A stretch of 64,000 nt of DNA from Robertkochia aurantiaca (GCF_020166495.1 NZ_JAINZS010000007.1:62001-126000); one strand, 5' to 3'. Numbered from the stretch's first letter, positions 1 to 10,692 are shown. Notes: a model not told the origin generated them from the sequence alone. Program-made: numbers and translations.

Positions 1-3000
1 CTGGCAATAAGCCTGAAAAGACATGGCTGGTAGGTGAGGTGTTCATGTTCACATATGGTCCACCATTCAGGCGCACCTGAACATTCCCATTACCAACAGC
101 TCCCGTTCCGTTTGGATCAAGATTCACGGTTATGGTTCCATTATTATCTCCCGCATAACAGTCAGCGGCTATGGCTTCCATCTCCAGCGGGTTCGGCTCA
201 TTTACTGAGATATTGGTATTGGTCTCACAACCATTACTGTCACGAACTACAATTATATAATCTCCGGGAGCAACATCCGTAAAGGTGTTGTTACTGCTGA
301 AAGCATAGCTTCCGACAACTACTCCGGAGGCATCTTGAAGCTCGTACTGGTAACCCGGTGTTCCGCCTGATCCGGTTGCTTGTATTGTGGCAAGCTGACC
401 ATTGTTACAGGTCGCTTCAGTTGTCACATCTGCAACCACTGCAACAGCAGTCGGCTGATCAATGGTGAACGGAATAGAAATAACACATGAAGGATCAGCG
501 CTATCGGTAATGTTCAGGGTATAATCTCCTGCAATTAAATTGTTCTCAGTGGCCGAAGCAGTCAGACCGCTGCCGGTAGTAACGGATGCTGAACCACTGT
601 CAAGTATTTCATAGTTATAGGAAGTGATATAATTAGCCGCATCGAATGTCACGGTACCATCAGAACCTCCGAAACAAAGTACATCGGTGGTATTGGTGAT
701 CACCCCTGTGAGTTCTTCACCTGCCTGTATGGTCACTGGTAAGGTGGTTGTACAACCACTTCCATAGTCAACCGTCACCACATAGCTACCCGGCAAAATA
801 TTTGAAAAGACCGGTGAAGCCTGGAACGTTCCCCCGTCAAATGAATAGGTAAACGAAGGGTCAGAAGGGGTTGCTGTAACAGTCACTTCACCTGTTCCGT
901 CACAATTATAGGTGACAGCGTAGCTTAATGCCGGCTCGTCAGGAAGTGGAGCAATGATGATCGTATCTTCCACGAAACAAGATGTTGCATTCGCATCGCG
1001 AACTCTTACGGTATGGGTACCATCCTGAACACCTGTAAAAACATTCGATGTTTGCCATGCGCCGCCATTGAGACTGTACTCAAGGGTTCCGCTTCCGCCG
1101 GAAGCAGTTACCGTGATCTCAGCATCTGCGGTACAGGTATAATCGGTATTTGATAAGGCTACAATAATCTCATCAGGTTCCCCGACAGTCACCTGCAGCG
1201 GGAAAGTACATCCGTTCACATCACGAACCATCGCATCATAGGTGCCTGCGGTCAGGTTGTAAAAATCAGGTGAATTCTGGTAGGTAGTCCCATTATCAAG
1301 GCTGTACTGATAAGGTGCGGTTCCTCCGGTTGCCGAGAGCGAAACACTTCCGTCAGCTCCCCCGAAACAAGTCACATCAGTTGGAGTGGCTATCAGATCC
1401 AGAGCTGCTGTTTGGGTAACGGTTACCTGGGTTAGAGCTTCACAATAATCAGCAGTTCCGCTGTTATCGCGCACGTATACATCATATACACCGGGAGCTG
1501 ATACACTTAATACATTATTTGCTGCATCGAAATCAGCGTCACTTACAGAATTTCCTGCTGGAACGATAGCAAACACATAATTCCCGTCACCCCCTGAGGC
1601 GGTGGCCGTAATATTTGTAGTTCCTCCGCAGGAGTTGATCACTCCGGCATTGGCAGCTACCTGAACCTGGGTGTCAACAGTAATCGTAGCCGTAGCTTCA
1701 CAATCCAATGCATCTCTTACGGTCACGGTATAATTTCCGGGAGTCACATCGAAAGTATTCGAGGCCTGGAAAGCAGCTCCGTTCAGACTGTAGGTGAATG
1801 GAGCAGTCCCTCCCGAAGGAGTGGCCGTAATGGTAACATTGTTGGTTCCGTCATAACAACCGGCGCTACTGAGAGCCAGGGTTGGCGGTACAGGGTTACT
1901 TAATGTAAACGGTCTTGAAATAATACATCCTCCCGCATCTTCGATAGTTACAGTATAATCGCCGGGGGCAGTAAGGTTATTGAACAGGCTGTTGTTCTGA
2001 GGGCCCTGAGTGCTGCCATCAGGCAAGGTCAGGGTATACCGGTAGCTTCCGTATCCTCCAGTCGCACTCACTCGTACGCTTCCTCGTGGTGAAGAACAGG
2101 TCAGGTCATTCACTTCAAGGGTTGCATCCAGAGCGGTAGCCGGAGCATCTATAACGACAGTTGCAGTTGTGGTACATCCGTTGGCATCAGTGACTTCCAC
2201 ATCGTACGATCCGGCGGTCAGATTATCCAGATTAATGGTCGCTCCTGAAAGGCCGCTGCCTCCGGCAGAACCATTCACGGTATAACTGTATGGTGGTATA
2301 AAGTCAGTTACGGTAAGGGTGGCCGAACCATCGACTTCTCCTTCACAGGTAACGTTACTCTGTGAGGTGACCGAAAGTCCGATCTGCGGGTTAATCGTTA
2401 GTTGTGTCGTGTTGGTACAGCTGAACCCGTCTCTAACGTACACATCGTAAGTTCCCGGGGTCAGGTTGGTAAAGGTATAGGTGTTCGGTGTTGCGCTGTC
2501 TGCATTGAACCAGGTGCTGTTATCCAGACTGAACTGGTAATCTCCGTTTCCTTCTGTTATAGTAACAACGATCTCGCCATTAGTACCATCATAACAGGTA
2601 GTTGCAGTAGCATCAAAAGTAAGAGGAAGGGGCGCATCGAGCACCACTGGATTAAGCGTGTTAGCCTCACAGCCGTTAGCATCTCTTACATGTATTTCAT
2701 AGCTTCCCTGAGGAAGGTTGGTGAAGACATTATTGGTTCCCCAAACAATGCCTGCTCCACTTCCGTCATCAATTCCGTACTCGTAAGGGGCAGATCCGCC
2801 GGTAGCTTCTGCTACAATAGTAGCGCCCGGATTAACAGGGTCACAGGTCACTTGCTGAGTTACATCAGAAGTGACTTCAAGAACCTGAGGCTGCCCGATT
2901 GGAGCTGTTGTTCCCATTGTAAAGAAACAGGTGTCATCTACCGGGTTCCTGATCTCAATGGTGTAATCGGCAGGAGCCAGATTGTTTACTGTAACGGGAG

Positions 3001-6000
3001 ATGTATTTGAAAAGGTCCACGTGTTACCTCCGTCAATGCTGTATTCAAAACCTTCAGCCGGATCAAAATTGTACACATCAAAAGTGATCGAGCCGTCTGC
3101 GGCTCCAAAACAGGTCACGTCATTCTGCTGGCCAATGGCCCCGCTGAATTGCTGGCTTTCCTCCACCACGATCGGCACCTCTACTACCGAGGTACATATC
3201 TCCGGTACCTGATAAACACGTAATCCGTCGATAGCGATATCATTTCCGGAGAAAACAGTGGAATTACTTCTGATCCTGAAGGTCAGGGAAGAATTTCCGC
3301 CTGAATTCAGTGAAAGCTGCACAGGGTGCCACTGCTCATCGTTGTCGATAAAGCCGGTCTGATCCTGGCTCACTACATTTCCTGAGCCGTCGATCACCTC
3401 AACGATGATCTCAGGATCTCCCTGGGTCGAGCTCTGATATAACAAGTTAAATACACTGATATCGACCATGATATCAGAACCGTTCACGATATCATTGATC
3501 TGCTTCGAATAGATTATTCCTCCTTCTCCGGCTGCATCGCCGATATTTACGGCCAGGTATCTTCCTCCTGCAACCCCGTCGGCATCAGAAGGTGTCACCC
3601 ATTGCTGTCCGCCTATCGGCTGCAGTGCGCTGGTCACCACATATTCTCCGTCATCCAGCATGCGGTCTGCATCTCCTTCCGGCGGATCCTGGTTCTGTAC
3701 CTGAGATTCGTAGATATAATTCGGGTTGATCTCATTCAAGGTGGTATTTGGTCCGGTTCCGAAATCCTCTTCCAGAAGTATCCCGGGTGTAGGATTATCA
3801 GGAGTGGCATTTTCGTAGAATACCGTAATGGTATAATTTCCGGGAGCCAAACTCTCGAAGGAATTGGAATCCTGTGGAATGTCTCCGTTCAGACTATAGG
3901 AATAAAGGTATACGAGGTTGGGGTCTTCAACAAAAGGTGTCAGGACCACATTTCCTGTGCCGTCACAGTTATAGTCTACTGCATCGGTAATCTGAGGAAT
4001 TTCTGTTAGCGCGTTTACATCAACATAGGCCTCAAACTGGCACCCATTGGCATCACGAACATAGACATATCCGTCATTTGAGCGTATTCCGGTATTGGAA
4101 GAAGTCCATGTTCCGTTAATATTATATTCATAAGGCGGGGTTCCTCCTGAGGCATTGGTGATTCTTATCTCTGAACCACCCAGTTCAGGCAAACAGGATA
4201 CGTCGGTACTCACCCCTGCGTAGGCCACAAGTGGTGCATCAGGCTGTTCGATGGTGAATTCACGAACAAATGAACACGTGCTGTTTCCTTTCTTAACAAA
4301 AATGGTCACTTCGATCACATAATCCCCGGCAGCCAGGTTAGGAAAGGTTCCACTGGCGTTCAGTGGGAATAAAGGCGTGTTCTCCCCTCCATAGACATAC
4401 GTATCTCCATCAAACAAAATGGCTTCGACGCCGATTTCCTCATTGGTTTGAAAATCCAGAGATACCGCTCCATCGGTTCCCCCAAAGCAACTTACGTCCT
4501 GGGTTTCTACCGTAAAGTTATAGCGTGGATCAAGTTCAATCGTCTGAATGTTAGAAAGGGCAAAGTTACCGGCTTCATCGCGCATCACCAGTACATAATC
4601 CCCGGCTTCCTCGATCAGAATTTCATATACCCGTGATTGAGAACCACCGGTACTTTCACTTTCTTCGTTCGAAAATGCGGAATCAGGAATATCCTGGAAT
4701 GAATCATAGCGGGGAACCCCGTTCACACTCCAGATGGCAAACTGATATGGAGGATCTCCTCCCCCTCTGGCGATCCTGATACGAGCCCGGTTACAATCTT
4801 TGATATTATACCCCTGGGTTTCCATCCACAGTGGGTTAAAATCTTCGATCACAATGGTTTCACTATATGAACAACCACTGTCACTTGAGACACTGATGTC
4901 ATAAGTTCCGTCTACCAGCCAATCGAAGGTATGCACGTTTTCGGTAGTCGGACCATAGGTGGCTGTATAGCCATTATCTCCTGAAATGGTGTAGGTATAC
5001 TGCGGACCTGTACCTCCGGCATTGATCGTAATGCTTCCCAAAGAAGCGGGGGTATAGTTCGTTGAAGATGTGGTGGCATTCAACTGATCTTTATAAACAT
5101 TAAAGTAAAAGATCCTTCTACATCCGTTCTGGAAAACCAGTTCCACACGATAGCTACCTGCATCGGTGACTTCATATCCCGAACCTGAAGCAACGGTGCT
5201 CCAGCAGGCATTGCTGGGGTTTGCACAATTAGCAGTAGTAGTACAGCTGGCATTCTGTTGTTGCCAGTTGATCTGTACAGCATCTTCGTATCCCGTATCT
5301 ATGAACCGGCTTTCTTCGCTTCCGCACAGAAGCAGGTTCGGCATCTGGCTACCGTCGTTCGGGCAGATCCCTACATCGTCGGCAAAAGGCAATATGGGGT
5401 TGGCAATACTACTGGCGTCATATACATTAACTGTTTCTGTATAACTGAAGGTTTGTCCGTCACAATCTACGGTCTTGGTAATCACGTAGGTTCCCGGCTG
5501 GGTCAGTGTGGCCGTTTGAGTATTGGCCACAAAAGCCCCGTTTCGGGTCCATCGGTAGGTGTCAAAACCTGTTCCGGCGGTTATATCAACAGAACCACCA
5601 CAGATCGCTTCTGTTCGGCTATAGTTCAGATTGTTTGTGCGCACCGGAAAAGTAGTTGGTGCAGCTGCAGCATCCGTACCATTTGCAAAACTAGGTTCAG
5701 AAAGTCCCCGGTAATTCGAATAAGCCTGGTTAGTGATCAAGGTGGTACAGGAATCTCTGAACAATTCAACCTCATCAGTAACCCGAACACGTACCAACAC
5801 CGTCCCACTGGCGTTTGGTCCGAGATTACCAACATTGATGGTTAGTTCTCTTGTCGTCGTATTGTAAGTCGAATTTGCCGGATCATCTGTACCAATCAGA
5901 GTGAGCGTTTCAGGCAACACATCGGTAATGCTATAATTATTGATCGGTGAGCCTGAGGTATTCTCGTATGTCAGAGTATATACCACTTCCTGCCCGGTCG

Positions 6001-6301
6001 AGGCTCCGCCAATAAGTGTTCCTCCTGTAGCATTGGTGACTTCTTTAATAAGCTTGATCTCATTGGCAAACATCAGGTTGCTTTCGCTTCCTTTTACCAG
6101 TAAGGGTGCTTTAAAGTCTGCTACCACAGAGTTATCTTCGATATACCCGAAATCTCCGTTATACGCCAGCAAAAGTTCCTTTTCAGAAGAAGGCTCTGCC
6201 AGGGGATTGATTTCAGGGAAGTACTTTAATGCCAAATTCCCGCCGAGTAAGAGGCAGGCAATGGCTAAAAAGGTGTTTAGTTTTAAGTAGTTTTTGGTCA
6301 T
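1..6301 (-). CDS. Giant SprB-like cell-surface adhesin (3' end outside window)
   Basis: The frame is open from ATG at 6301 to the left edge, about 2,100 codons with no stop, so the C-terminus is missing. Residues 1-30 look like a signal or anchor segment (LNTFLAIACLLLGG). Residues about 80-190 resemble a DUF11-type module (GQEVVYTLTYENTSG, then ITDVLPETL). Residues about 835-1030 resemble a MAM/jelly-roll module (EEDFGTGPN ... GRYLAVN ... SGNDIAIDGLRV). From about residue 600 to the edge there are more than a dozen SprB-type repeats (vtCfGgtDGsvt, GGtapYqYsldg, LtaGtYtvtVrDanGC). Proteins of this kind are secreted by T9SS and carried along the surface for gliding or adhesion. The gene follows the PorP/SprF gene by 41 bp, which suggests one operon. 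The type is firm; a role in motility is inference. Confidence 0.9.
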   Translation of the reverse strand, partial: MTKNYLKLNTFLAIACLLLGGNLALKYFPEINPLAEPSSEKELLLAYNGDFGYIEDNSVVADFKAPLLVKGSESNLMFANEIKLIKEVTNATGGTLIGGASTGQEVVYTLTYENTSGSPINNYSITDVLPETLTLIGTDDPANSTYNTTTRELTINVGNLGPNASGTVLVRVRVTDEVELFRDSCTTLITNQAYSNYRGLSEPSFANGTDAAAAPTTFPVRTNNLNYSRTEAICGGSVDITAGTGFDTYRWTRNGAFVANTQTATLTQPGTYVITKTVDCDGQTFSYTETVNVYDASSIANPILPFADDVGICPNDGSQMPNLLLCGSEESRFIDTGYEDAVQINWQQQNASCTTTANCANPSNACWSTVASGSGYEVTDAGSYRVELVFQNGCRRIFYFNVYKDQLNATTSSTNYTPASLGSITINAGGTGPQYTYTISGDNGYTATYGPTTENVHTFDWLVDGTYDISVSSDSGCSYSETIVIEDFNPLWMETQGYNIKDCNRARIRIARGGGDPPYQFAIWSVNGVPRYDSFQDIPDSAFSNEESESTGGSQSRVYEILIEEAGDYVLVMRDEAGNFALSNIQTIELDPRYNFTVETQDVSCFGGTDGAVSLDFQTNEEIGVEAILFDGDTYVYGGENTPLFPLNASGTFPNLAAGDYVIEVTIFVKKGNSTCSFVREFTIEQPDAPLVAYAGVSTDVSCLPELGGSEIRITNASGGTPPYEYNINGTWTSSNTGIRSNDGYVYVRDANGCQFEAYVDVNALTEIPQITDAVDYNCDGTGNVVLTPFVEDPNLVYLYSYSLNGDIPQDSNSFESLAPGNYTITVFYENATPDNPTPGILLEEDFGTGPNTTLNEINPNYIYESQVQNQDPPEGDADRMLDDGEYVVTSALQPIGGQQWVTPSDADGVAGGRYLAVNIGDAAGEGGIIYSKQINDIVNGSDIMVDISVFNLLYQSSTQGDPEIIVEVIDGSGNVVSQDQTGFIDNDEQWHPVQLSLNSGGNSSLTFRIRSNSTVFSGNDIAIDGLRVYQVPEICTSVVEVPIVVEESQQFSGAIGQQNDVTCFGAADGSITFDVYNFDPAEGFEYSIDGGNTWTFSNTSPVTVNNLAPADYTIEIRNPVDDTCFFTMGTTAPIGQPQVLEVTSDVTQQVTCDPVNPGATIVAEATGGSAPYEYGIDDGSGAGIVWGTNNVFTNLPQGSYEIHVRDANGCEANTLNPVVLDAPLPLTFDATATTCYDGTNGEIVVTITEGNGDYQFSLDNSTWFNADSATPNTYTFTNLTPGTYDVYVRDGFSCTNTTQLTINPQIGLSVTSQSNVTCEGEVDGSATLTVTDFIPPYSYTVNGSAGGSGLSGATINLDNLTAGSYDVEVTDANGCTTTATVVIDAPATALDATLEVNDLTCSSPRGSVRVSATGGYGSYRYTLTLPDGSTQGPQNNSLFNNLTAPGDYTVTIEDAGGCIISRPFTLSNPVPPTLALSSAGCYDGTNNVTITATPSGGTAPFTYSLNGAAFQASNTFDVTPGNYTVTVRDALDCEATATITVDTQVQVAANAGVINSCGGTTNITATASGGDGNYVFAIVPAGNSVSDADFDAANNVLSVSAPGVYDVYVRDNSGTADYCEALTQVTVTQTAALDLIATPTDVTCFGGADGSVSLSATGGTAPYQYSLDNGTTYQNSPDFYNLTAGTYDAMVRDVNGCTFPLQVTVGEPDEIIVALSNTDYTCTADAEITVTASGGSGTLEYSLNGGAWQTSNVFTGVQDGTHTVRVRDANATSCFVEDTIIIAPLPDEPALSYAVTYNCDGTGEVTVTATPSDPSFTYSFDGGTFQASPVFSNILPGSYVVTVDYGSGCTTTLPVTIQAGEELTGVITNTTDVLCFGGSDGTVTFDAANYITSYNYEILDSGSASVTTGSGLTASATENNLIAGDYTLNITDSADPSCVISIPFTIDQPTAVAVVADVTTEATCNNGQLATIQATGSGGTPGYQYELQDASGVVVGSYAFSSNNTFTDVAPGDYIIVVRDSNGCETNTNISVNEPNPLEMEAIAADCYAGDNNGTITVNLDPNGTGAVGNGNVQVRLNGGPYVNMNTSPTSHVFSGLLP

Positions 6302-6342
6302 AGCATTACGATTATGGGACTGATACTATTCAAAGTTGGTTG

Positions 6343-8472
6343 TTACGAACTTCCTACCGGCATTATCCAAATATCATTCTGGTATTGTTTCTTAATGCCT
6401 GATCGGTAAGACACCATGGCTTTTTTCCAGGTATCGAACTTCTCAAGGTAGACGTATTTGTAATTGTTAATGGGGTTGATATAAATATTTGCTTTAATAC
6501 CCTGCTGTTTCAGACTGTCGACAAAACGACGGGCATTATTCATATTGTCAAAGACATTGGCCACCAGGTAATAGCCTTTGCTATCTCCTCTTTCGGCCGG
6601 CTCTTCCTCAGCGAGTCGCGTGTCGCTGTATACAGCAGTGAATGGTCTGATTAGGTTATTCACATACCTTTCGGTACATTCTGAAATGACTCCTCCTCTT
6701 CGCTGAATGAAGTTTTCATAAGAAGGGTCAAAGTCTATATTATTCTGAGTGGTATTTTTACCGCTGTTTGCGTCTTCACCTCTTTTATTGTTTTCGGTAT
6801 TCGAAGCCAGGACGGTATTGGTGCGATCGGAATTCTTTACCCTAAGCACCCAGGCCTTCTGCTCATAGGAACCATTAAAGTTATTGGCATAGGCCTGCTT
6901 GGCCTCCTGAAAATTATTGTACCTGCCCAGGTAAACGTAGTTCAGGTTTCCTTTTTTGAATACTCCTGCCTTGATACCTTTCGATTCAAGCTCTGCCAGA
7001 AAATCATTCAGATAACGTTCTTTGCTGAACACATTGGCAATCGCATAATAACCCTTATCGACCCCGGCCACACGGTCTGTGGCAGTCGTGGTCAGGACAG
7101 GTTTGTCGTAATTGATATACTGATTGGTTTTTTCTTTGGAAGTTTCTGCTGTTGCAGCCGGTGCTTTCTCTCGGTTCCCGGAGCTGTTGTCGGCATAGAC
7201 CTCAGAACTGATCTCCGGCGCATTGAACTCTTTGCCTTCCTTCATGTCCTGAACAGCCTGTGTCACAGCCTGCTCCACCTTTTGCTGATTCCCACGATCT
7301 GCTTCGTCTTTGATGAACTTCAGCAGATAAGCGAACCGGCGATCGATATCCTTTTGCCTGGCTTGTTCGATGGAGTCCTGACGAAACATCATTTCTTCAA
7401 TGATCATGTCGTTTTCTGCCACCTGAGCACGCAACTTCTCGATTTCAGCGTCCTTTTCGGTTTTGGTTTCAACCGAAGTGCTGTCTACAGCTTGTTCAAC
7501 GATCTGAAGATCGTTTTCAATATCATCAAACACCCTGTTTTCGGTAAGCGTCGGAGTAAATGAATAGGCGAAACTTACCTCGTGAGTAGCTCCGAAATTC
7601 GATACCTGATCTTTAATACCTTTTTCGATGGTGTATCCTAATGAAAGTCTTTGCGTCAGGTTAAAACCGACTCCCGCAGCTATTCCGTAGAAATCATCAT
7701 AGCCGGCCTGTACCCATCCCACCTTTGGCAGATCGAGTATCAGGCTTCCTGATAAAGTTACATCTTCACCTCCCCTGGTTCTGGCTCTTGAAAGCAGGCT
7801 CATTTTACCATTCTCCAAAATACCGGATCCATTTTCAAACCGATTGGTATACATGAGATGTCCTGAAAAGGTTTTTTCGCCAAAGTCGGTCAGGGAACTG
7901 CTGGTCTTTAAGTTATAATCAAACAGGTTCTCGGCATAGAACCCTACATCGAAACTTCCGACAGACAGGTTGATTCCCGGTTGAAAAGACAGCAGCGAAC
8001 TACCATCAAGGTCTGCTAGAGCAGGGTCGTTAGGTTGGGTGGGGTCGATCCCGTCAGGGTCCACACCACTATCATAGTAAGAGAGGTTAAATCCGAAGGT
8101 CAGGTTGCTTTTTTCAGCAAGCTTTACTCCATATGCATAATTCGCCATCACTCCGAAATTTGAAATGGTGGCAAACTTCTGATGATAAATGCTTAGTCCG
8201 AGACCGGTGCGGTCTCCTACTCTTCCCGAATAACTGGCCAGGTAGGTCTGGTAATTATCGTCGAATTTGATCCATTGGTTACGGTGATAGAAATTCAGGT
8301 AGGAATTATCTTCATTTACCGTAGAGAAGGTAGGGTTGATCAAAAACCGGTTAAACTTAAGCAGATTCTGGGCCGGAATATCGATGGAAGCCACAGGGGT
8401 TTCTTCCTGGGCGCTCACCGAAAAGGCCAGTAGCACATGCAACATCAGCAATATGGAAAATTTCCTCGTCAT
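6343..8472 (-). CDS. PorP/SprF-family outer-membrane protein fused to two SPOR-like modules
   Basis: 709 aa. A signal peptide (LLMLHVLLAFSVSAQ) precedes a PorP/SprF-like beta-barrel of about 300 residues (NPTFSTVNED, LNFYHRNQW, GLGLSIYHQ). Barrel proteins of this family are outer-membrane partners needed for secretion or attachment of SprB-type adhesins. Residues about 330-390 form a charged coiled coil (EIEKLRAQVAEND). Two SPOR-like modules follow, at about 472-545 (GYYAIANVFSKERYLNDFL ... YVYLGRYNNFQEAKQAY) and about 632-709 (GYYLVANVFDNMNNARRFV ... YVYLEKFDTWKKAM). SPOR domains classically bind denuded peptidoglycan. Ordinary SprF is about 300-350 aa, so the C-terminal half is an addition. 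The start lies 3 bp after the upstream gene's stop, so the two genes are almost certainly co-transcribed. Confidence 0.88.
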   Translation of the reverse strand: MTRKFSILLMLHVLLAFSVSAQEETPVASIDIPAQNLLKFNRFLINPTFSTVNEDNSYLNFYHRNQWIKFDDNYQTYLASYSGRVGDRTGLGLSIYHQKFATISNFGVMANYAYGVKLAEKSNLTFGFNLSYYDSGVDPDGIDPTQPNDPALADLDGSSLLSFQPGINLSVGSFDVGFYAENLFDYNLKTSSSLTDFGEKTFSGHLMYTNRFENGSGILENGKMSLLSRARTRGGEDVTLSGSLILDLPKVGWVQAGYDDFYGIAAGVGFNLTQRLSLGYTIEKGIKDQVSNFGATHEVSFAYSFTPTLTENRVFDDIENDLQIVEQAVDSTSVETKTEKDAEIEKLRAQVAENDMIIEEMMFRQDSIEQARQKDIDRRFAYLLKFIKDEADRGNQQKVEQAVTQAVQDMKEGKEFNAPEISSEVYADNSSGNREKAPAATAETSKEKTNQYINYDKPVLTTTATDRVAGVDKGYYAIANVFSKERYLNDFLAELESKGIKAGVFKKGNLNYVYLGRYNNFQEAKQAYANNFNGSYEQKAWVLRVKNSDRTNTVLASNTENNKRGEDANSGKNTTQNNIDFDPSYENFIQRRGGVISECTERYVNNLIRPFTAVYSDTRLAEEEPAERGDSKGYYLVANVFDNMNNARRFVDSLKQQGIKANIYINPINNYKYVYLEKFDTWKKAMVSYRSGIKKQYQNDIWIMPVGSS

Positions 8473-8475
8473 CTT

Positions 8476-10692
8476 TTATTTAATCACTGTTATGGTGCCC
8501 TGCTTTAATACTTGTTTTCCGTTGTTAATCTTGTAATAGTAAATGGGTGGTCGGTTTCCGTTATAAGTAATATTCCCGGCTTGTGGCCAGTTGTTCTGGT
8601 ACTGGTTGGTAGCGAATATCTGTACGCCGTTCTCATCGAATATACTAACCGTTATATCGGCCTGATACGCAAAGGAACTCGGCAATATCCAAAGGTCATT
8701 GAAGCCATCGCCGTTTGGTGTCACCACATTAGGTACGGCATAGCTCAGCTGATATTCCATGGTAAAGCTTTTATATACCTCACAACTCCCTATAGTTGCT
8801 TTGAGCGTATAATTCCCTGCTTCCGTAAGAGTAACAGACGGACCGTTGGTGATAAGATTCTGATTCTGATCAAACCATTGATAGGTTTCAGCCCCGCTGG
8901 CATTGACCACTTTGGTCTCTCCCTCCGGAATACTGAACAGTTCAGGAACATCAAGCATCACTGCGCTTTCGTCAAAAGGCATGATCTCTATTGGATCAGA
9001 TATCACTTCACAGCCATCGAGAGCCAGTTTCAACTGATAACTACCGGTAAGGTTGGTATCAAAACTGCTTCCGTTTTCTGATAGTGGGGCTCCGTCTTTT
9101 ATCCAGGTATAGGTATAAGCTGTGTCTGTCACCGAAGAGGTGATGGTAACCAGCTCTCCCCCCTGGCAATAGGTGCTGCTTGAGGCTGATAGTACCGGAG
9201 TTTCTGTAATGCCGAGTTTAATGTTGATCGGATCTGACATTACTGTCGTTCCGGCATCAACCGTTACTTTTAACCGGTATTCTCCATTATCGGTTCTGTC
9301 ATTCACCTGATAGTTTCTCTGGGTGGCTCCGGAAAGCTCCGTTGAATTTTGTACCCATTGGTATGAAAGACTGTTGAGCTGATTTTCATCGAGTATTACC
9401 GCAGTTCCATCAGCATCAAATGCCTCTACCGTTTCCAGTGTAAGTTCAACCGGGCCCGCGCTACATTCGGTATAGGCCGGGGCTGCGATTGCCACAGCGT
9501 AAGAAACAGGATCTATAATTGTTATCGTATTTGAATTCTTCTGGGCCACACAACCGGAATTATCACTAACGGTTACGTAATACGAACCGGGAGTGGTAAC
9601 GGTTAAAGTAGCTGAAGCAGCATTGTTAATGACCTGTCCGTCACGGTACCATTGGTAGGCAGGACTGCTTGCGGTGGTAGAGGCGCTTAGTGTTAATGAT
9701 TCGCCCGGTAGCAGCAGGTTGCCCTGATCAGCAGTGATATTGAGATCAAATCCGGCTTTGGTAAGGGTCACCTCCGATGTTTTCTCGGTACAGGTAGCAT
9801 CCGGACGGTCTACTTCCAGGTGATACACCCCTTCAAAATCAGTGTTACTGCTGTTTACGGTATATATATGCTGATTGGTTTGGGCGATTAATTGTCCGTC
9901 TTTATACCAGCTATACGTATAAGTGGGGTCGTTAACGTTCGCGGTTAAAGAATAGACTTCTCCGTCACACAGTTGGATAGTTGTATCGCCCTGCAGTTCC
10001 ACTCCGAGCGAAGCTTCGGTAAAAACCTCCACCAGGTTTGATGAGGTTGAAACCGAACAATAATCTCCGTAATCGATCTCGGCAAAATAGATACCTCCTT
10101 CAGAAACCTCTATTGAGGGTCCCTTTTCACCTTCGATCAGCACCATGTCTTTATACCAGTTATAGGCCTGTTCGTCAGGATAGTTATCCACTGTCAAGGT
10201 AATGCTGGATGATTCGCAAACAGATGCTTCCTGGTAGTTATTGACGATAAGGGCTTCATTCACACCTCTGTAATAAGCTGAAAAAGATACGCTTAAGGGG
10301 CTGGTTTTAGCCGGATTGGTACTTCTGACACGTACTTTATAGTTATCTCCTGCCACAGTTTGCGGAAAGGAAAAATTGAAGTCAAAATTATAAACCGTAT
10401 TTTTATTCCCTGCAGATGCCAGGGTGGTGGGAGCAGAAAAATCACCGTTTTCGTCTGAAAGCTCCAATATAAACTCATTATCTGAAGCGACGTTTTGGGT
10501 GGGTTCCCACTGAAAATTAACTGAAAAAGTGTTGTAAGACTCCGAAGCGCAGGCGTAAGAAAAACCGGGGACGGGTTGCTTAAGATCCTGAGCATAAGCA
10601 CCCACGGCAAACCCTGTAATAGCAAGGGAAAGCAGCACAAGCCGGTTAGTTCTTACAGATTTTGATCTGTACATTTGGGTTGAGTTGGTCAT
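8476..10692 (-). CDS. Secreted multi-Ig-like protein with T9SS type B sorting domain
   Basis: 738 aa, first gene of the adhesin operon. The N-terminus has a signal peptide (LVLLSLAITGFAVGAYAQ). The body holds about six Ig/PKD-like modules, each with a YxWYKDG- or YQWYRDG-type core and paired cysteines. The last ~90 residues are a gliding-motility-associated C-terminal domain (NVVTPNGDGFNDLW ... PIYYYKINNGKQVLKQGTI), the type B signal for export through the T9SS. Such proteins are cell-surface or released adhesins; what this one binds is not visible. A second Met six codons in (MYRSKS) is an alternative start. The next gene begins 3 bp after the stop. Confidence 0.88.
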   Translation of the reverse strand: MTNSTQMYRSKSVRTNRLVLLSLAITGFAVGAYAQDLKQPVPGFSYACASESYNTFSVNFQWEPTQNVASDNEFILELSDENGDFSAPTTLASAGNKNTVYNFDFNFSFPQTVAGDNYKVRVRSTNPAKTSPLSVSFSAYYRGVNEALIVNNYQEASVCESSSITLTVDNYPDEQAYNWYKDMVLIEGEKGPSIEVSEGGIYFAEIDYGDYCSVSTSSNLVEVFTEASLGVELQGDTTIQLCDGEVYSLTANVNDPTYTYSWYKDGQLIAQTNQHIYTVNSSNTDFEGVYHLEVDRPDATCTEKTSEVTLTKAGFDLNITADQGNLLLPGESLTLSASTTASSPAYQWYRDGQVINNAASATLTVTTPGSYYVTVSDNSGCVAQKNSNTITIIDPVSYAVAIAAPAYTECSAGPVELTLETVEAFDADGTAVILDENQLNSLSYQWVQNSTELSGATQRNYQVNDRTDNGEYRLKVTVDAGTTVMSDPINIKLGITETPVLSASSSTYCQGGELVTITSSVTDTAYTYTWIKDGAPLSENGSSFDTNLTGSYQLKLALDGCEVISDPIEIMPFDESAVMLDVPELFSIPEGETKVVNASGAETYQWFDQNQNLITNGPSVTLTEAGNYTLKATIGSCEVYKSFTMEYQLSYAVPNVVTPNGDGFNDLWILPSSFAYQADITVSIFDENGVQIFATNQYQNNWPQAGNITYNGNRPPIYYYKINNGKQVLKQGTITVIK

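Noticed and set aside
34-6290. Many plus-strand ORFs of 60-200 codons across the left 6.3 kb
   Set aside because: They are shadows of the minus-strand SprB-like gene, which is open over its whole length and shows clear repeat-domain structure.
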